Source of the DNA: Vibrio porteresiae DSM 19223
GTDB lineage: Bacteria > Pseudomonadota > Gammaproteobacteria > Enterobacterales > Vibrionaceae
Length of the DNA stretch: 64,000 nt
Assembly: GCF_024347055.1 (NCBI RefSeq)
Contig: NZ_AP024895.1
Location: forward strand, 1,860,001-1,924,000
Direction of reading: 5' to 3'
The notes beneath the pieces are model-generated. The model searched no databases, was not told the origin of the DNA, and saw nothing but the letters and a program-made list of their open reading frames with translations. Positions 39,801 through 46,475 of the stretch are shown here, piece by piece; the first letter of the stretch is position 1, and each line of letters opens with the position of its first letter. Position numbers and translations under genes: made by a program.

Positions 39801-42800
39801 TTTCCAGTTCGGTGCGGCTACGCCCCGCAACTGGAGTACCAATGACTACGTCATTTTGTTTGGCTAACCGCCCCATTAAGAGCGCCCATGACGCCATTAA
39901 TGTCATGTATAAGGTGCTGTGATGTTGTGCGGAAAACGCTTTCAATGCTTGGGTAAGCTCTGGATTAAGAGCAATGGAGAACGTATGTCCTTCGTAGCGC
40001 TGCTGCTCGGGGCGCACGCGATCCATTGGCAGCGTCAGGCAGTCAGGAATACCGTTAAGCGATTCTATCCAATAGGCTTTTTGTTTCTCAATCCACGCCC
40101 CTTTAAAGTGGCGTTGCTGCCATACTGCATAATCGCCATACTGCACGGACAAAGGTTCCATCAGGTCTGGCTGATCAGTCAAGATACGGTTGTACTGCTC
40201 AACAATATCGTTGAGTAACACGCGCACCGACCAACCATCGGCGATGATATGATGCAGCGCCAACCCCAGTTGCCACTCCTGCTCACTGTGTTGGGCTAGG
40301 CAAACGGCAAACAGGTAGCCTTTGGTGAGATCAAATTCAGGTTGCCACTCAGTCAAAGTTTCCGCTCGTTCAATAGGAAATGGCTGCGGCGCTGGCTGAA
40401 TCTGCTGCATAGGGGTGCCATTGACCACCACAAACTGGGTGCGCAGTGGGGTATGACGTTTGACCACCGCTGTGATCGCATCGGTTAACGCATCCAAATG
40501 CAATGGGCCATTGAGTGCCAGATGATGACGCATCACATATGCCTTAGCGGCGTTGGCATCGAGTTGCTCAAGCAACCATAAACGCTGCTGCGCGGCGGAG
40601 AGTGGAAATTGAATGCGGTGATCGGTCACTTCAATCTCAGGCAAAATATCTTGCTCAGCGCGATTAGCAATGAAGCTGGCCATGCGCTCAAGCGTTGGAT
40701 GGTTGAAGATATCCACCAACTGCAACTCTTGCGCGAACTGGTCACGAATACGCGACAACAATTGCGCCGCCAACAGTGAATGACCACCCAACTGGAAGAA
40801 ATGATCGTAACGGCTCACTTGACCACAACCCAGCAGCGCTTGCCAAAGGGTCGCCAAACGCTGTTCAAACTCGGTATGTGGCGCCACGTAGTCGTTGCGA
40901 ACATCACTGACTTCGGTAGGCTCAGGTAACGCGCTGCGATCAACTTTACCATTGGGTGTCAAAGGAATGTGGTCGAGTTGCACCAACGCACTGGGCAACA
41001 TGTAATCTGGAAGAGGTTGTGCTAGATGCGCCATGATGGCTTCATGGGCAACCTCCCCTTCGGTTAGCGTGTAATAGGCAACCAGACGTGTTTGTTGCTC
41101 ATCGGTTTTCGCCACAACCACAGCGCTGTCGATACCAGGGCACTGCTGCAATGCCGCTTCAATCTCCCCCAGTTCGATACGAAAACCTCGCACCTTCACT
41201 TGAAAATCATTACGACCAAGAAACTCAATGTTGCCATCGGGCAACCAGCGACCTAAATCGCCAGTGCGATACATGCGAGCACCCGCTTTATCGCTAAATG
41301 GGTCAGCAATAAAACGTTCTTGAGTAAGATCTTCACGGTTAAGATAGCCGCGCGCCACCCCTTCACCACCAATCACAATTTCCCCAACCACACCAATTGG
41401 CGTTAAACGCTGTTGCTCATCCAGCAGATACACTTGAGTGTTGCTAAGCGGCTTACCGATGTGCGGTGCAAACGGCTCCGTGCGTTCCATCATCACAAAG
41501 GTGGAATAGGTAGTGGTTTCAGAAGGCGCGTATAAATTACATAACCTTGGCACCGCCGTTTCAGCAAAAAGACGTTCGGCTAAGTGACGTTTTAATGGCT
41601 CACCTGCCACGTTAATCACCTGCACACCACTCGGAATGGCATGATGTTCCAGCAGTGCCGCTAATGCGGAAGGCACGGTATTAATCAAGGTAAGATCGTA
41701 ATGACCTTCAAGCAGGCTCAAGGCATTTTCAACAATGACCAAAGTGCCACCACAGCTCAAGGTAGTGAAAATTTCGAAGATGGAAAGGTCAAAGTTGAGC
41801 GACGTTGAAAACAGCGTACGGTGCAATGTGGCAGGCTGATATTCGTTGATCGCCCACTCCACCAAGTTCACCGCGTTACGATGCTCGAGCATCACCCCTT
41901 TCGGTTTGCCGGTCGAACCAGAAGTGTAAATCAGATAGGCCAATTGGTGCGACGAGAACTCAGTCGCCACCAAGTCTTCGTCACTGTAGGCACTGCAGGC
42001 TCTCAGCACGCGGTCAAATTCCACCACCTGGCATGGGAAAGAAAACTCTAGGTGATTGAGGTCAGACTCTTTGGTGGTAAAGATGATGCTCGGTTGGCAA
42101 TCTTCAACCATATAACTGCGGCGATCGAGCGGATAGTTGGGGTCCATTGGCACATAAGCGGCCCCAGTTTTCAGTACCGCCATCACAGCGACCAATAATT
42201 CATGATTACGTGGTAATGAAAGCGCGACTCGGCTTTGCGCGCCAATGCCATGATCCGCCAGCCAGTGAGCTAACTGGTTAGCTTGCTGATTCAGTGCGTT
42301 ATAGGTCATTTGTGTTGCGCCAAACTCCAAGGCAATCGCATTGGGTGTTAACGCAGCTTGCTGCTCAAATAGGTGATGCAAGCCAAACTGGGTTGGGAAG
42401 TAAGCTTGAGTGGCGTTAAATTCCTGCAACATGGTAGTGCGTTCATGAGGTAACACCATTTCCCAAGTGCTTGCTACACCATCCGGTTGATTAACCACAT
42501 TCTGCAGCAACAGAACCATGCGAGCAAAATGGGTATCGATCTCATCAAAACTGTAGCGGGCGCTGTTGGCGTCTAAACAGAGTTCTAAGCCTTCGTTTTC
42601 ACCACGATCAAATACCGTAATTGACAGATCGTCAGTCGGACCGCTAGAGAGGTTATGCACCGTTGCGGTCGCATGACCAAACACCATATCGTATTCAAAG
42701 GGAACAATATTGATCAGCGTAGAAAACAGCGGCTGGTGATCAGACAATAAACCGAGGTCAGACTTAAGACGTTCACTGCGATATCCTTGATGCTTGAGTG

Positions 42801-43794
42801 CGCCATAAATATTGCGCTTTACTTCGTCAAGAGCAGAACTTAATGAGGCGTTAAGACCTAAGTGCAATTGCAACGGCATCACGTTAGCCGCCATAAAAGG
42901 CACTTGGCGAGCGGCCTTAGTCCGTCTTCCCGTCACCGGAAAACCCAGCGCTAATGTCTCCTGCCCTGTCATCCGGTGCAAATAGAACGCAAACAGAGTC
43001 ACCAATAGTTGCGGTAACGTCACATTAAGCTGTGATGCCAACCCACGCAGTTGCTGGCTCAGTTGTTCCGGCAGGTAATCTTGTTGACGATAAACCTCTG
43101 CACAAACCGCATTATCGCGACTTAACGAGGTCGCAACCGGTGGCTGCTGCCAACGTTTCAGCCAATATTGACGATCTTTTTCCCAAGTTGGGGAACTCAA
43201 GTAGGCATTTTCATCACTCATCACATCAGTGAAGGCAGTAAAGGAACAGGCAGGTAAAGGATGGTCGTGGTAAAAAGCGTTATAAAGTTCAGCCACACGC
43301 TGCATAAAAAGATGACTGCCGTATCCATCACTGATGATGTGATGCACGCAATGGTAAAGGTAATAACAAGTCGGTGAGATTTTGAAAAGTACGTATGAAA
43401 AAAGAGGTCCTGTTGCCAAAGACATCTCACTATCCATGTCTTGCTGCATCAAATCCAAAGCCACGCTGTGTGGATCTGACTCGGCAGAACAATCAACAAA
43501 ACGCACTGACCATGATTGGTCTAGCAAAGCAGTCTGTACTGGCCCATTGTCAGTACTTTGAAAACACATGTTGTACGCTTGAGTATCGGCAACCGCTTGA
43601 CGAATGGCTTGCGAAAGAGGTGCAAAGGCGACTTCATCATTGATGACCAAGTATTCCGCGATTTTAAACACCGAATTGGCCGCCATCGGATTCATCTGCT
43701 GAGCAAACCAGATCCCCTGCTGTGCTGCAGACATGGGAAACGTGTTCATAGTGTTACCTTGGGAAGCCTCTATAGGACTTTTATTACCGTGCAT
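30805..43794 (-). CDS. NRPS-A, four-module initiating synthetase C(starter)-A-T-C-A-T-C(dual)-A-T-C(dual-like)-A-T
   Basis: 4329 residues, predicted first subunit of the A-B-C line. Module 1: EntF-like/starter C domain (about 19-455, MSAAQQGIWFAQQ, HHIISDGYG), A (470-960; pocket D-L-F-N-N-A-L-T-Y, which I associate with alanine), T (about 1000, FFQLGGHSL). Module 2: ordinary C (1062-1490, HHIIADGWS), A (threonine pocket D-F-W-N-I-G-M-V-H), T (about 2060). Module 3: dual E/C (from 2159, LFHHLLEQQGD and HHLINDHTTLE), A (2620-3120, serine D-V-W-H-F-S-L-V-D), T (about 3165). Module 4: dual-like C (from 3259), A (3720-4200, leucine D-A-W-F-L-G-N-V-V), T (about 4250). In the module 4 C domain the N-terminal motif is degenerate: LFHHRMAKERD. 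The starter C would add the first acyl group. An ATG at 43749 (AAGG seven bases upstream) is an alternative start removing 15 residues and may be the true one. A long AT-rich region with a Fur box lies upstream. Confidence 0.95.
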   Translation of the reverse strand: MHGNKSPIEASQGNTMNTFPMSAAQQGIWFAQQMNPMAANSVFKIAEYLVINDEVAFAPLSQAIRQAVADTQAYNMCFQSTDNGPVQTALLDQSWSVRFVDCSAESDPHSVALDLMQQDMDSEMSLATGPLFSYVLFKISPTCYYLYHCVHHIISDGYGSHLFMQRVAELYNAFYHDHPLPACSFTAFTDVMSDENAYLSSPTWEKDRQYWLKRWQQPPVATSLSRDNAVCAEVYRQQDYLPEQLSQQLRGLASQLNVTLPQLLVTLFAFYLHRMTGQETLALGFPVTGRRTKAARQVPFMAANVMPLQLHLGLNASLSSALDEVKRNIYGALKHQGYRSERLKSDLGLLSDHQPLFSTLINIVPFEYDMVFGHATATVHNLSSGPTDDLSITVFDRGENEGLELCLDANSARYSFDEIDTHFARMVLLLQNVVNQPDGVASTWEMVLPHERTTMLQEFNATQAYFPTQFGLHHLFEQQAALTPNAIALEFGATQMTYNALNQQANQLAHWLADHGIGAQSRVALSLPRNHELLVAVMAVLKTGAAYVPMDPNYPLDRRSYMVEDCQPSIIFTTKESDLNHLEFSFPCQVVEFDRVLRACSAYSDEDLVATEFSSHQLAYLIYTSGSTGKPKGVMLEHRNAVNLVEWAINEYQPATLHRTLFSTSLNFDLSIFEIFTTLSCGGTLVIVENALSLLEGHYDLTLINTVPSALAALLEHHAIPSGVQVINVAGEPLKRHLAERLFAETAVPRLCNLYAPSETTTYSTFVMMERTEPFAPHIGKPLSNTQVYLLDEQQRLTPIGVVGEIVIGGEGVARGYLNREDLTQERFIADPFSDKAGARMYRTGDLGRWLPDGNIEFLGRNDFQVKVRGFRIELGEIEAALQQCPGIDSAVVVAKTDEQQTRLVAYYTLTEGEVAHEAIMAHLAQPLPDYMLPSALVQLDHIPLTPNGKVDRSALPEPTEVSDVRNDYVAPHTEFEQRLATLWQALLGCGQVSRYDHFFQLGGHSLLAAQLLSRIRDQFAQELQLVDIFNHPTLERMASFIANRAEQDILPEIEVTDHRIQFPLSAAQQRLWLLEQLDANAAKAYVMRHHLALNGPLHLDALTDAITAVVKRHTPLRTQFVVVNGTPMQQIQPAPQPFPIERAETLTEWQPEFDLTKGYLFAVCLAQHSEQEWQLGLALHHIIADGWSVRVLLNDIVEQYNRILTDQPDLMEPLSVQYGDYAVWQQRHFKGAWIEKQKAYWIESLNGIPDCLTLPMDRVRPEQQRYEGHTFSIALNPELTQALKAFSAQHHSTLYMTLMASWALLMGRLAKQNDVVIGTPVAGRSRTELESMIGMFVNTQAMRVQLNPNSDIVSLIEQVKETTLAAQANQDIPFEQIVEAIAPNRSMAHNPIFQVIFALHNTPDQLINMEQMELNLLPGDSDTAQFDLSIGLSEVDGRLEGYVNYATSLFDEATVRRYVAHWKTLLRQMLAQPNASIMALPLLNEFDTHQIIEGFNCDKSDFFAHHTLAQRFEAQVKQFAERIAVSFGESHLTYAELNASANQLAHWLRAQGVRPDSRVAIALERDEQLLVAILATLKAGGAYVPLDPNYPKERLEYSLQDSAPQVVITRSNLIEKLGQLPEQTTLALLDKPQWLDESRANIDADEIGLTAHHMAYIIYTSGSTGKPKGVMVEHHNVLRLMAATQGDYQFNEQDVWTLFHSYAFDFSVWEIWGALLFGGRLVVVPHLVSRAPDEFYHLLCHEKVTVLNQTPSAFRQLIAAQQTLAQAKVQHTLRYVIFGGEALELSALAPWYARAENEATQLVNMYGITETTVHTTYYPLSAQDVSRTGASPIGQGLKDLRLYILDEHKKPVPIGVTGELYVSGAGVARGYLNRDDLTAERFLADPFVNDGHTRMYKSGDLGRWLADGSIEYLGRNDDQVKIRGFRIELGEIEACVRSFAGITDAAVVAQKSATGDHRLVAYFVSSETANPIAVDALRDHVADLVPSYMVPSAWMPMAVLPLTSNGKLDRRALPEPSEDGLLRQQFVAPQGKAEETIAALWSELLGVAEVGRNDNFFELGGHSLLAVQLIDQLRQQGYELAVKSLFNQPTLAALATTLSHSEASTLGGSQEQTSMTCGIPQQCQHITPEMLPLVALSHTQIEQICAKVPGGAANVQDIYPLAPLQEGILFHHLLEQQGDAYLTRLMTAFSSQQEMDRFIDGLQQVIARHDILRTAMAWQGLEKPVQVVWREATMKVETLTLSAEDSAQGDVVTQLQAHFDPASTRIDVTQAPLIEAYRVEDKGNQRWILCLLIHHLINDHTTLELLVEEVFAHIDGKQESLAQPVPFGQFIAQLAQERDEQQDRDYFAAQLADIDEPCAPFGVLKLDNPTTDVEMLTVAIDDSVAATLREQAKRLNVSTASLFHLAWGKVVQVTTGQQDAVFGTVLFGRMGAGNASSRTMGMFLNTLPLRINCAENSLEQAVKSTHKALAELLNYEHASLIQAQQQSGVAAQMPLFTSLLNYRYQGGSQAQAEILKRVDLVYSAEQTNYPISLDVNDFIGGGFSVDVHVAKVIGCERVAQMMINALTGLANGLRREALSGISATALATPNAAWQILSQEERELLLEGFNQTEKAYPTESCIQQRIEETAAKLPHKVAVQSEQGFTLPTELTFAELNVHANQLAHWLVKQGVRPDSRVAVSLDRSSELVVALVAILKAGGAYVPMDPGYPEDRLEYMVQDSQPVVLITTNELRSRLGAIPASVQVVNFAGNLPWENESQQNLDPNALGLTSRHLAYIIYTSGSTGKPKGVMNEHRGVVNRLSWMVDDYGFNCDDVILQKTPFSFDVSVWEFFAPLWVGATLVMAKPEGHKDPSYLRELIERRHVSILHFVPPMLQMFLEGTEFSRCSSLRLMFCSGEALPAETIRRTYQTLPHVELHNLYGPTEAAVDVTQWHCPRDLVGDRVSIGSSVANTRMYVLDSQGQPAPLGVAGEIFIGGVQVARGYLNRDDLTAERFVRDPFVADANATMYKTGDVGRWLADGTIEYQGRNDDQVKIRGFRVELGEISSALKGCTDVLEAVVIARGTSANKQLVGYFTAEQMLSIEAIKAQMGERLPEYMVPAALMQIETIPLTPNGKMDRKALPEPAEEAFVRHAYVAPQGPREVQLATLWQHLLGLAQVGRHDNFFELGGHSLLAIQLIEKLRQQGTQLAVKALFASPTLCELASLLTETQDSAWQVPDYQIAPSCERITPEMLPLVELTQAQLDNIAAGVDGGMTNIQDIYPLAPLQEGILFHHRMAKERDPYISPVILSFCSAQSVRQFTDALQQVIDRHDILRTSMAWDGLEEPVQVVWRHAPLAVVTLQIHSQDVLAELIDRANGEYAQMDVTRAPLMAAYQTEDVAQQRWLLCLVNHHLNSDHTTMELLVEEVFAHIDGKQASLPKPLPFRNFVATSRLNANSEGHKRFFTEQFAEIDEPCAPFGVIERSDDYEVNVQHIELERHLSEQLRAVAKRQGVSAASVFHLAWGLVLRAVSGSSTASVSDDAGAGRDNVVFGTVLFGRMSAGEGADRVLGMFLNTLPLKLNLAQVSLQQALQRTHQALANLLDYEHASLALAQQCSGLAGSTPLFSSLLNYRYDGGSAQLSSATTGKMDILYSAEHTNYPATISVNDHQGIDFSLDLQMDERISSERLGAMMLATLQQMVSQLISGVERPVEQLCVLPNDEYAQLVNGLNQTQQVVDQVSCVHQLIERQAARHPNAIALSSAERSMTYAELNAQANQLAHWMQQQGITIESRVALCFDRTPTLIVAMLAVLKAGAGYVPLDPAYPAERLQFMLRDSQPELLLTDGTVDMVPVWGETVPCVREVNVLQGRHLWADCIADNLPTSTYRSEQLAYIIYTSGSTGQPKGVMVEHRNLVNLIEWHNHAFNIGAGDCVSSVAGLGFDAAVWEIWPPLCAGAYLTLPSLAVSRDPEQLLTWWVEQPIKVGFLSTPVAELSFARGVHPNTLKTLLVGGDKLTRRPHANAPYQLVNNYGPTETTVVATSGVISGNELHIGRGITNTQIYLLDAHGQLVPRGVTGELYIGGLGVARGYLNRPDLTQERFMADPFSAHSGARMYRTGDLARWLPDGTLEYQGRNDDQIKIRGFRIELGEIEVALKRCAGVVESVVVAQSTKAGDKRLVAYVVGAVEPSDLRMELAAQLPQYMVPVAYVVLSRLPLTANGKIDRKALPQPEPEAFVTQDYQAPQGEVEEQLAELWQELLGVARVGRSDNFFELGGHSLLAVKLITRIRDAFQIELAISDLFAMPELSTLAQHLLQQSMADIDMEELKAMALAAGYDESELDLVLAQLADNE
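34412..35978 (-). repeat. Ser adenylation-domain repeat, copy 1 (module 3)
   Basis: Third member of the set of near-identical Ser A-domain segments (others at 18032-19596 and 14790-16353). It differs from them by scattered single substitutions only and lies more than 15 kb away in a different gene. Confidence 0.85.
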
Positions 43795-44297
43795 AAATCC
43801 ACCACTGATTTATAAAATTGTAATACCGACTTTTTGGGCAAAGCATATCCAACCCCAAAATTAACGAGGAATGAAATTGATTACATGTAAATAAGCAACC
43901 TTCAATATAATGTTACAAATGCGTTATTAACCAAAAAATATAAGCATTCGCAGAACAAATAGTTTTTTAATTCTAGAAAGTGATATTTATCCAATAAGGA
44001 ATTTACGACGAATATAACAAGAAATGATAAATAAACAAGTAATGTGATATTTAATAATTAGCTAATGCATGTGATATCGCTCCAAAAACAGCATGAATCA
44101 ATGCAACATTTCCTAATTTAGAAAATCATTTCCCATGTCATGAAAGTTTCAAATATAAGTTAGAGCAATAATTATTGTGTGTGTTTTTAGATATAAATCC
44201 ACATATTATCTAGTGCAAAAGCTCTAATTTAACAATAGCTATCAATATATCCATTAATAATAAGAATAAACTACCCCCTCTCTATAAATATCATTAA

Positions 44298-44312
44298 TGA
44301 TAATAGTTATCA
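44298..44312. promoter_or_regulatory. Fur box (7-1-7 type)
   Basis: TGATAATAGTTATCA matches the Fur 7-1-7 consensus TGATAAT-N-ATTATCA at 13 of 14 defined positions. With flanks (AATGATAATAGTTATCACT) it matches 16 of the 18 defined positions of the 19-base form. It lies about 500 bases upstream of NRPS-A and downstream of the PPTase, so NRPS-A is the only neighbouring gene whose promoter it could plausibly control. An untranslated leader of about 450-500 nt would follow if the start site is near the box. Confidence 0.7.
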
Positions 44313-44587
44313 CTTTCACCAATCATACTTTTGAAGATAAAAGCACCACTTAATCTAACTATATGGATTTTAATGCTATAAAAATCACCATTATCTGGAT
44401 TTTGATATGGAAAAATATCAATGATTTTATCAGTAAACCTATGAGATACAGTTTGGCAAAATACGATATGGATAGAAAAAGTAAGGTCAATCTGACCAAT
44501 AAATATAATATGGACAGATAACGACCCCAAAAAGGACACAATGTGCTCCATAGCAGAATTGGCATGAAAATAAATTAGAATACACTT

Positions 44588-44618
44588 AGAATAGCTTCAT
44601 TAAATGAAATGCTATTCT
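44588..44618. other. stem-loop downstream of the PPTase gene
   Basis: AGAATAGC / GCTATTCT arms with further inner pairing TTCAT/ATGAA and one bulged base. On the plus strand it is followed by TTTATATTT. On the minus strand, in the direction of the PPTase, the downstream sequence is not U-rich, so it is at best a weak terminator about 50 nt after the stop. Confidence 0.4.
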
Positions 44619-44668
44619 TTATATTTAAATAAGATTACATTGATATTTATTTAATATTAATTATTAAA

Positions 44669-45430
44669 TTAATTAAATTCGCAGACAAGTGTGCAGATAG
44701 TATTTGTCACTTTACGTTTATTTACATTAAAGTATTTCACTGATATTTCTTTATTCCACTTCAATATCATTTCTAATTCTTCATGAAATTCAAATGTCAT
44801 CACTTCATTCTTAACATCCAGTTGAATCAATTTGACCATATCAAAGTCTAATACTTTTTTTACGCTCGGATAAATAGCTTTATAGATGCTTTCTTTGGCG
44901 GAAAACAATAAAGAGAGGAGATAGTTGAAGGGTTGGTCTAATTGAGATAATAGTGCGAGTTCTTGCGGCTTAGCGATCATCGAGGCTATCTGCTGCGCGG
45001 TGCTGGTGCTCATCACCTCTTCACAATCCACCCCAAGCCACTTGGCTGTGTGGCTAACGACCGCAATCGCCACATCATGGCTATGTGCAATCGAACCGAC
45101 GACACCTGTAGGCCATAGCGGCTGACCATGCTCACCTTTACCAATCACATAGTCTTGCCCGATCGCGAGTAACTGGTTAAGTGCGCGGTTCGCACAGTAA
45201 CGTCCCGCGACATACTCAGCTTGTCGCTTTATTACCGCATGCTGCACTATTTGCCTATCGACGTAACCACACTTTAGCCACTCTGGATCAAAGTGTTGTA
45301 CTTGATATTGCACCATAGCGACTTGGATCTTAGCATCCACCAACAGAGCGCACGGATGCTCATTGAGAAAGGTTGATGCTCCACTTGGTGGCGCAGTAAT
45401 TAGGTTGAGCATAACGATGTAATGCTCCAT
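44669..45430 (-). CDS. Sfp/EntD-type 4'-phosphopantetheinyl transferase
   Basis: Transfers the 4'-phosphopantetheine arm of CoA to the serine of carrier domains, here presumably LGGHSL of the NRPS T domains. About 253 residues from the ATG at 45430. The open frame reaches a GTG at 45463, and an ATG at 45412 is also possible; none has a strong ribosome site. The family motifs are present: GVVGSIAHSHDVAIAVV, WLGVDCEEV and LLFSAKESIYKAIYP, with the catalytic/Mg-binding D, E and the K-E-x-x-x-K of FSAKES. Overall layout is closest to EntD/VibD-like enzymes of siderophore loci. It lies upstream of NRPS-A on the same strand but is separated by 0.87 kb, so it is probably its own transcription unit. 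It is AT-richer than the NRPS genes. Confidence 0.9.
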   Translation of the reverse strand: MEHYIVMLNLITAPPSGASTFLNEHPCALLVDAKIQVAMVQYQVQHFDPEWLKCGYVDRQIVQHAVIKRQAEYVAGRYCANRALNQLLAIGQDYVIGKGEHGQPLWPTGVVGSIAHSHDVAIAVVSHTAKWLGVDCEEVMSTSTAQQIASMIAKPQELALLSQLDQPFNYLLSLLFSAKESIYKAIYPSVKKVLDFDMVKLIQLDVKNEVMTFEFHEELEMILKWNKEISVKYFNVNKRKVTNTICTLVCEFN

Positions 45431-45534
45431 TAGACACATATGAAATTGGCAGCACAGTACCACTATTACGCGATAACTCGTAATCCAACCGTCTCATTTG
45501 CGCGACAAGTCTAAAATTTATGAGAAAAAGAGAG

Positions 45535-45554
45535 AACTAATATACCCATTAGTT
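45535..45554. promoter_or_regulatory. dyad upstream of the PPTase gene
   Basis: A perfect inverted repeat AACTAAT / ATTAGTT with a 6-base spacer, about 105 bases before the likely PPTase start. Size and spacing fit an operator for a dimeric regulator, but no specific regulator is recognised. Confidence 0.3.
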
Positions 45555-45679
45555 ATGAAACATAATTAATATTCATATTAAATTATAGGCATATCAACCA
45601 TGCAGAGCAGCAGAGTAAAGCCAATGGCTTAGGAGTACAGAACACTCGAAGATAAGGTAAATAGAAGCGGATAAAGAGG

Positions 45680-45724
45680 CAAAAAACCATCGGCCCTACC
45701 TGATACAAAGCAGATGCCGATGGT
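45680..45724 (-). terminator. intrinsic terminator of grxB
   Basis: On the minus strand ACCATCGGC pairs with GCCGATGGT, followed directly by TTTTTTG, about a dozen bases after the grxB stop. Confidence 0.85.
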
Positions 45725-45735
45725 CAGTATCAGAT

Positions 45736-46389
45736 TTACACCGCGACAGCGTCGTAAACAGGAGTTCCGGTCAGTTGGGTCACTTCATCAATGTATTGAC
45801 GCACTAACGCTGGAAACTCAATCCCTTTCACTACGGTTAAATTACGTAAGAACGGATATAAGTTGATGTCGTCATAGCTAAGACGTTGCTCACGCGCACT
45901 TGGCAACTCTAACCAGTTAAGCTTATTAAGAGCCTGATTAACTTGTGTTACGTACTCAGAGGTACGACTGAGCGCGTCTTCAAAACTCATTGAAATCAAT
46001 GCTGTTTTGTTTTTGGTAAACCACGCCTTAGCTTCTTCACATTGAAACTCAGGTAAATCGATTTTTAACCAGCGTGGGTAAAGCAGTGGCGAAATAGAAG
46101 GCATAGTGTCACTTAACCACTGCTTGATTTGCGCCTCGTGTTTTGACGACGTAATGGTTGGAACAGCGCTATTCGCTTTATCCAGATAAGCCACAATATC
46201 CAAGCTTTCTGCCATATAGCTACCGTCTTCTTTTTGCAAAATAGGCACCATGTTCGCACCTACTTTGACAATACGAGCATCAACGTCGTGGTTTTGCAAA
46301 AACTCCCACTCGATATCGAGTTGTTTGTAACCAGCGGCCATCATCGCCTTGACACAAAATGGGCAGTGATGGAAAAGAAATAGTTTCAT
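45736..46389 (-). CDS. grxB: glutaredoxin 2
   Basis: 217 residues, the usual length for GrxB. It begins MKLFLFHHCPFCVKAMM with the CPFC redox site at residues 9-12. The cis-Pro motif region VPILQKEDGSYMAESLDIVAYLD follows, then an all-helical GST-like C-terminal domain ending in a conserved block (DDINLYPFLRNLTVVKG). It is a cytosolic glutathione-dependent thiol-disulfide oxidoreductase, structurally a GST-type glutaredoxin. AAGGA lies nine bases before the ATG and a good terminator follows. It is a single-gene unit and marks the border between the accessory NRPS region and the core genes. Confidence 0.93.
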   Translation of the reverse strand: MKLFLFHHCPFCVKAMMAAGYKQLDIEWEFLQNHDVDARIVKVGANMVPILQKEDGSYMAESLDIVAYLDKANSAVPTITSSKHEAQIKQWLSDTMPSISPLLYPRWLKIDLPEFQCEEAKAWFTKNKTALISMSFEDALSRTSEYVTQVNQALNKLNWLELPSAREQRLSYDDINLYPFLRNLTVVKGIEFPALVRQYIDEVTQLTGTPVYDAVAV

Positions 46390-46475
46390 GCAATAAGTCC
46401 TTATGGGTTGAGCATGGCTTCAGTCTACCCAGAGCATAACAAGACAACAAGCCCCGCATAGGAAACTTAAGCTCT

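Larger units (their letters stand above)
43795..44668. other. AT-rich upstream region of the NRPS operon
   Basis: 874 very AT-rich bases without a convincing gene, between the PPTase stop and NRPS-A. It must contain the promoter of the NRPS operon. It holds a strong Fur box at 44298-44312, a 10-base palindrome TTACATGTAA at 43881-43890 and a hairpin at 44588-44618. Sigma-70-like hexamers can be found but none is distinctive enough to assign. An 85-codon minus-strand frame (44294-44551) is discussed as doubtful. Confidence 0.6.

Noticed and set aside
43881..43890. TTACATGTAA palindrome upstream of NRPS-A as an operator
   Set aside because: Ten bases of AT-rich palindrome is short enough to arise by chance in this region and matches no specific regulator. 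Mentioned only within the gap description.
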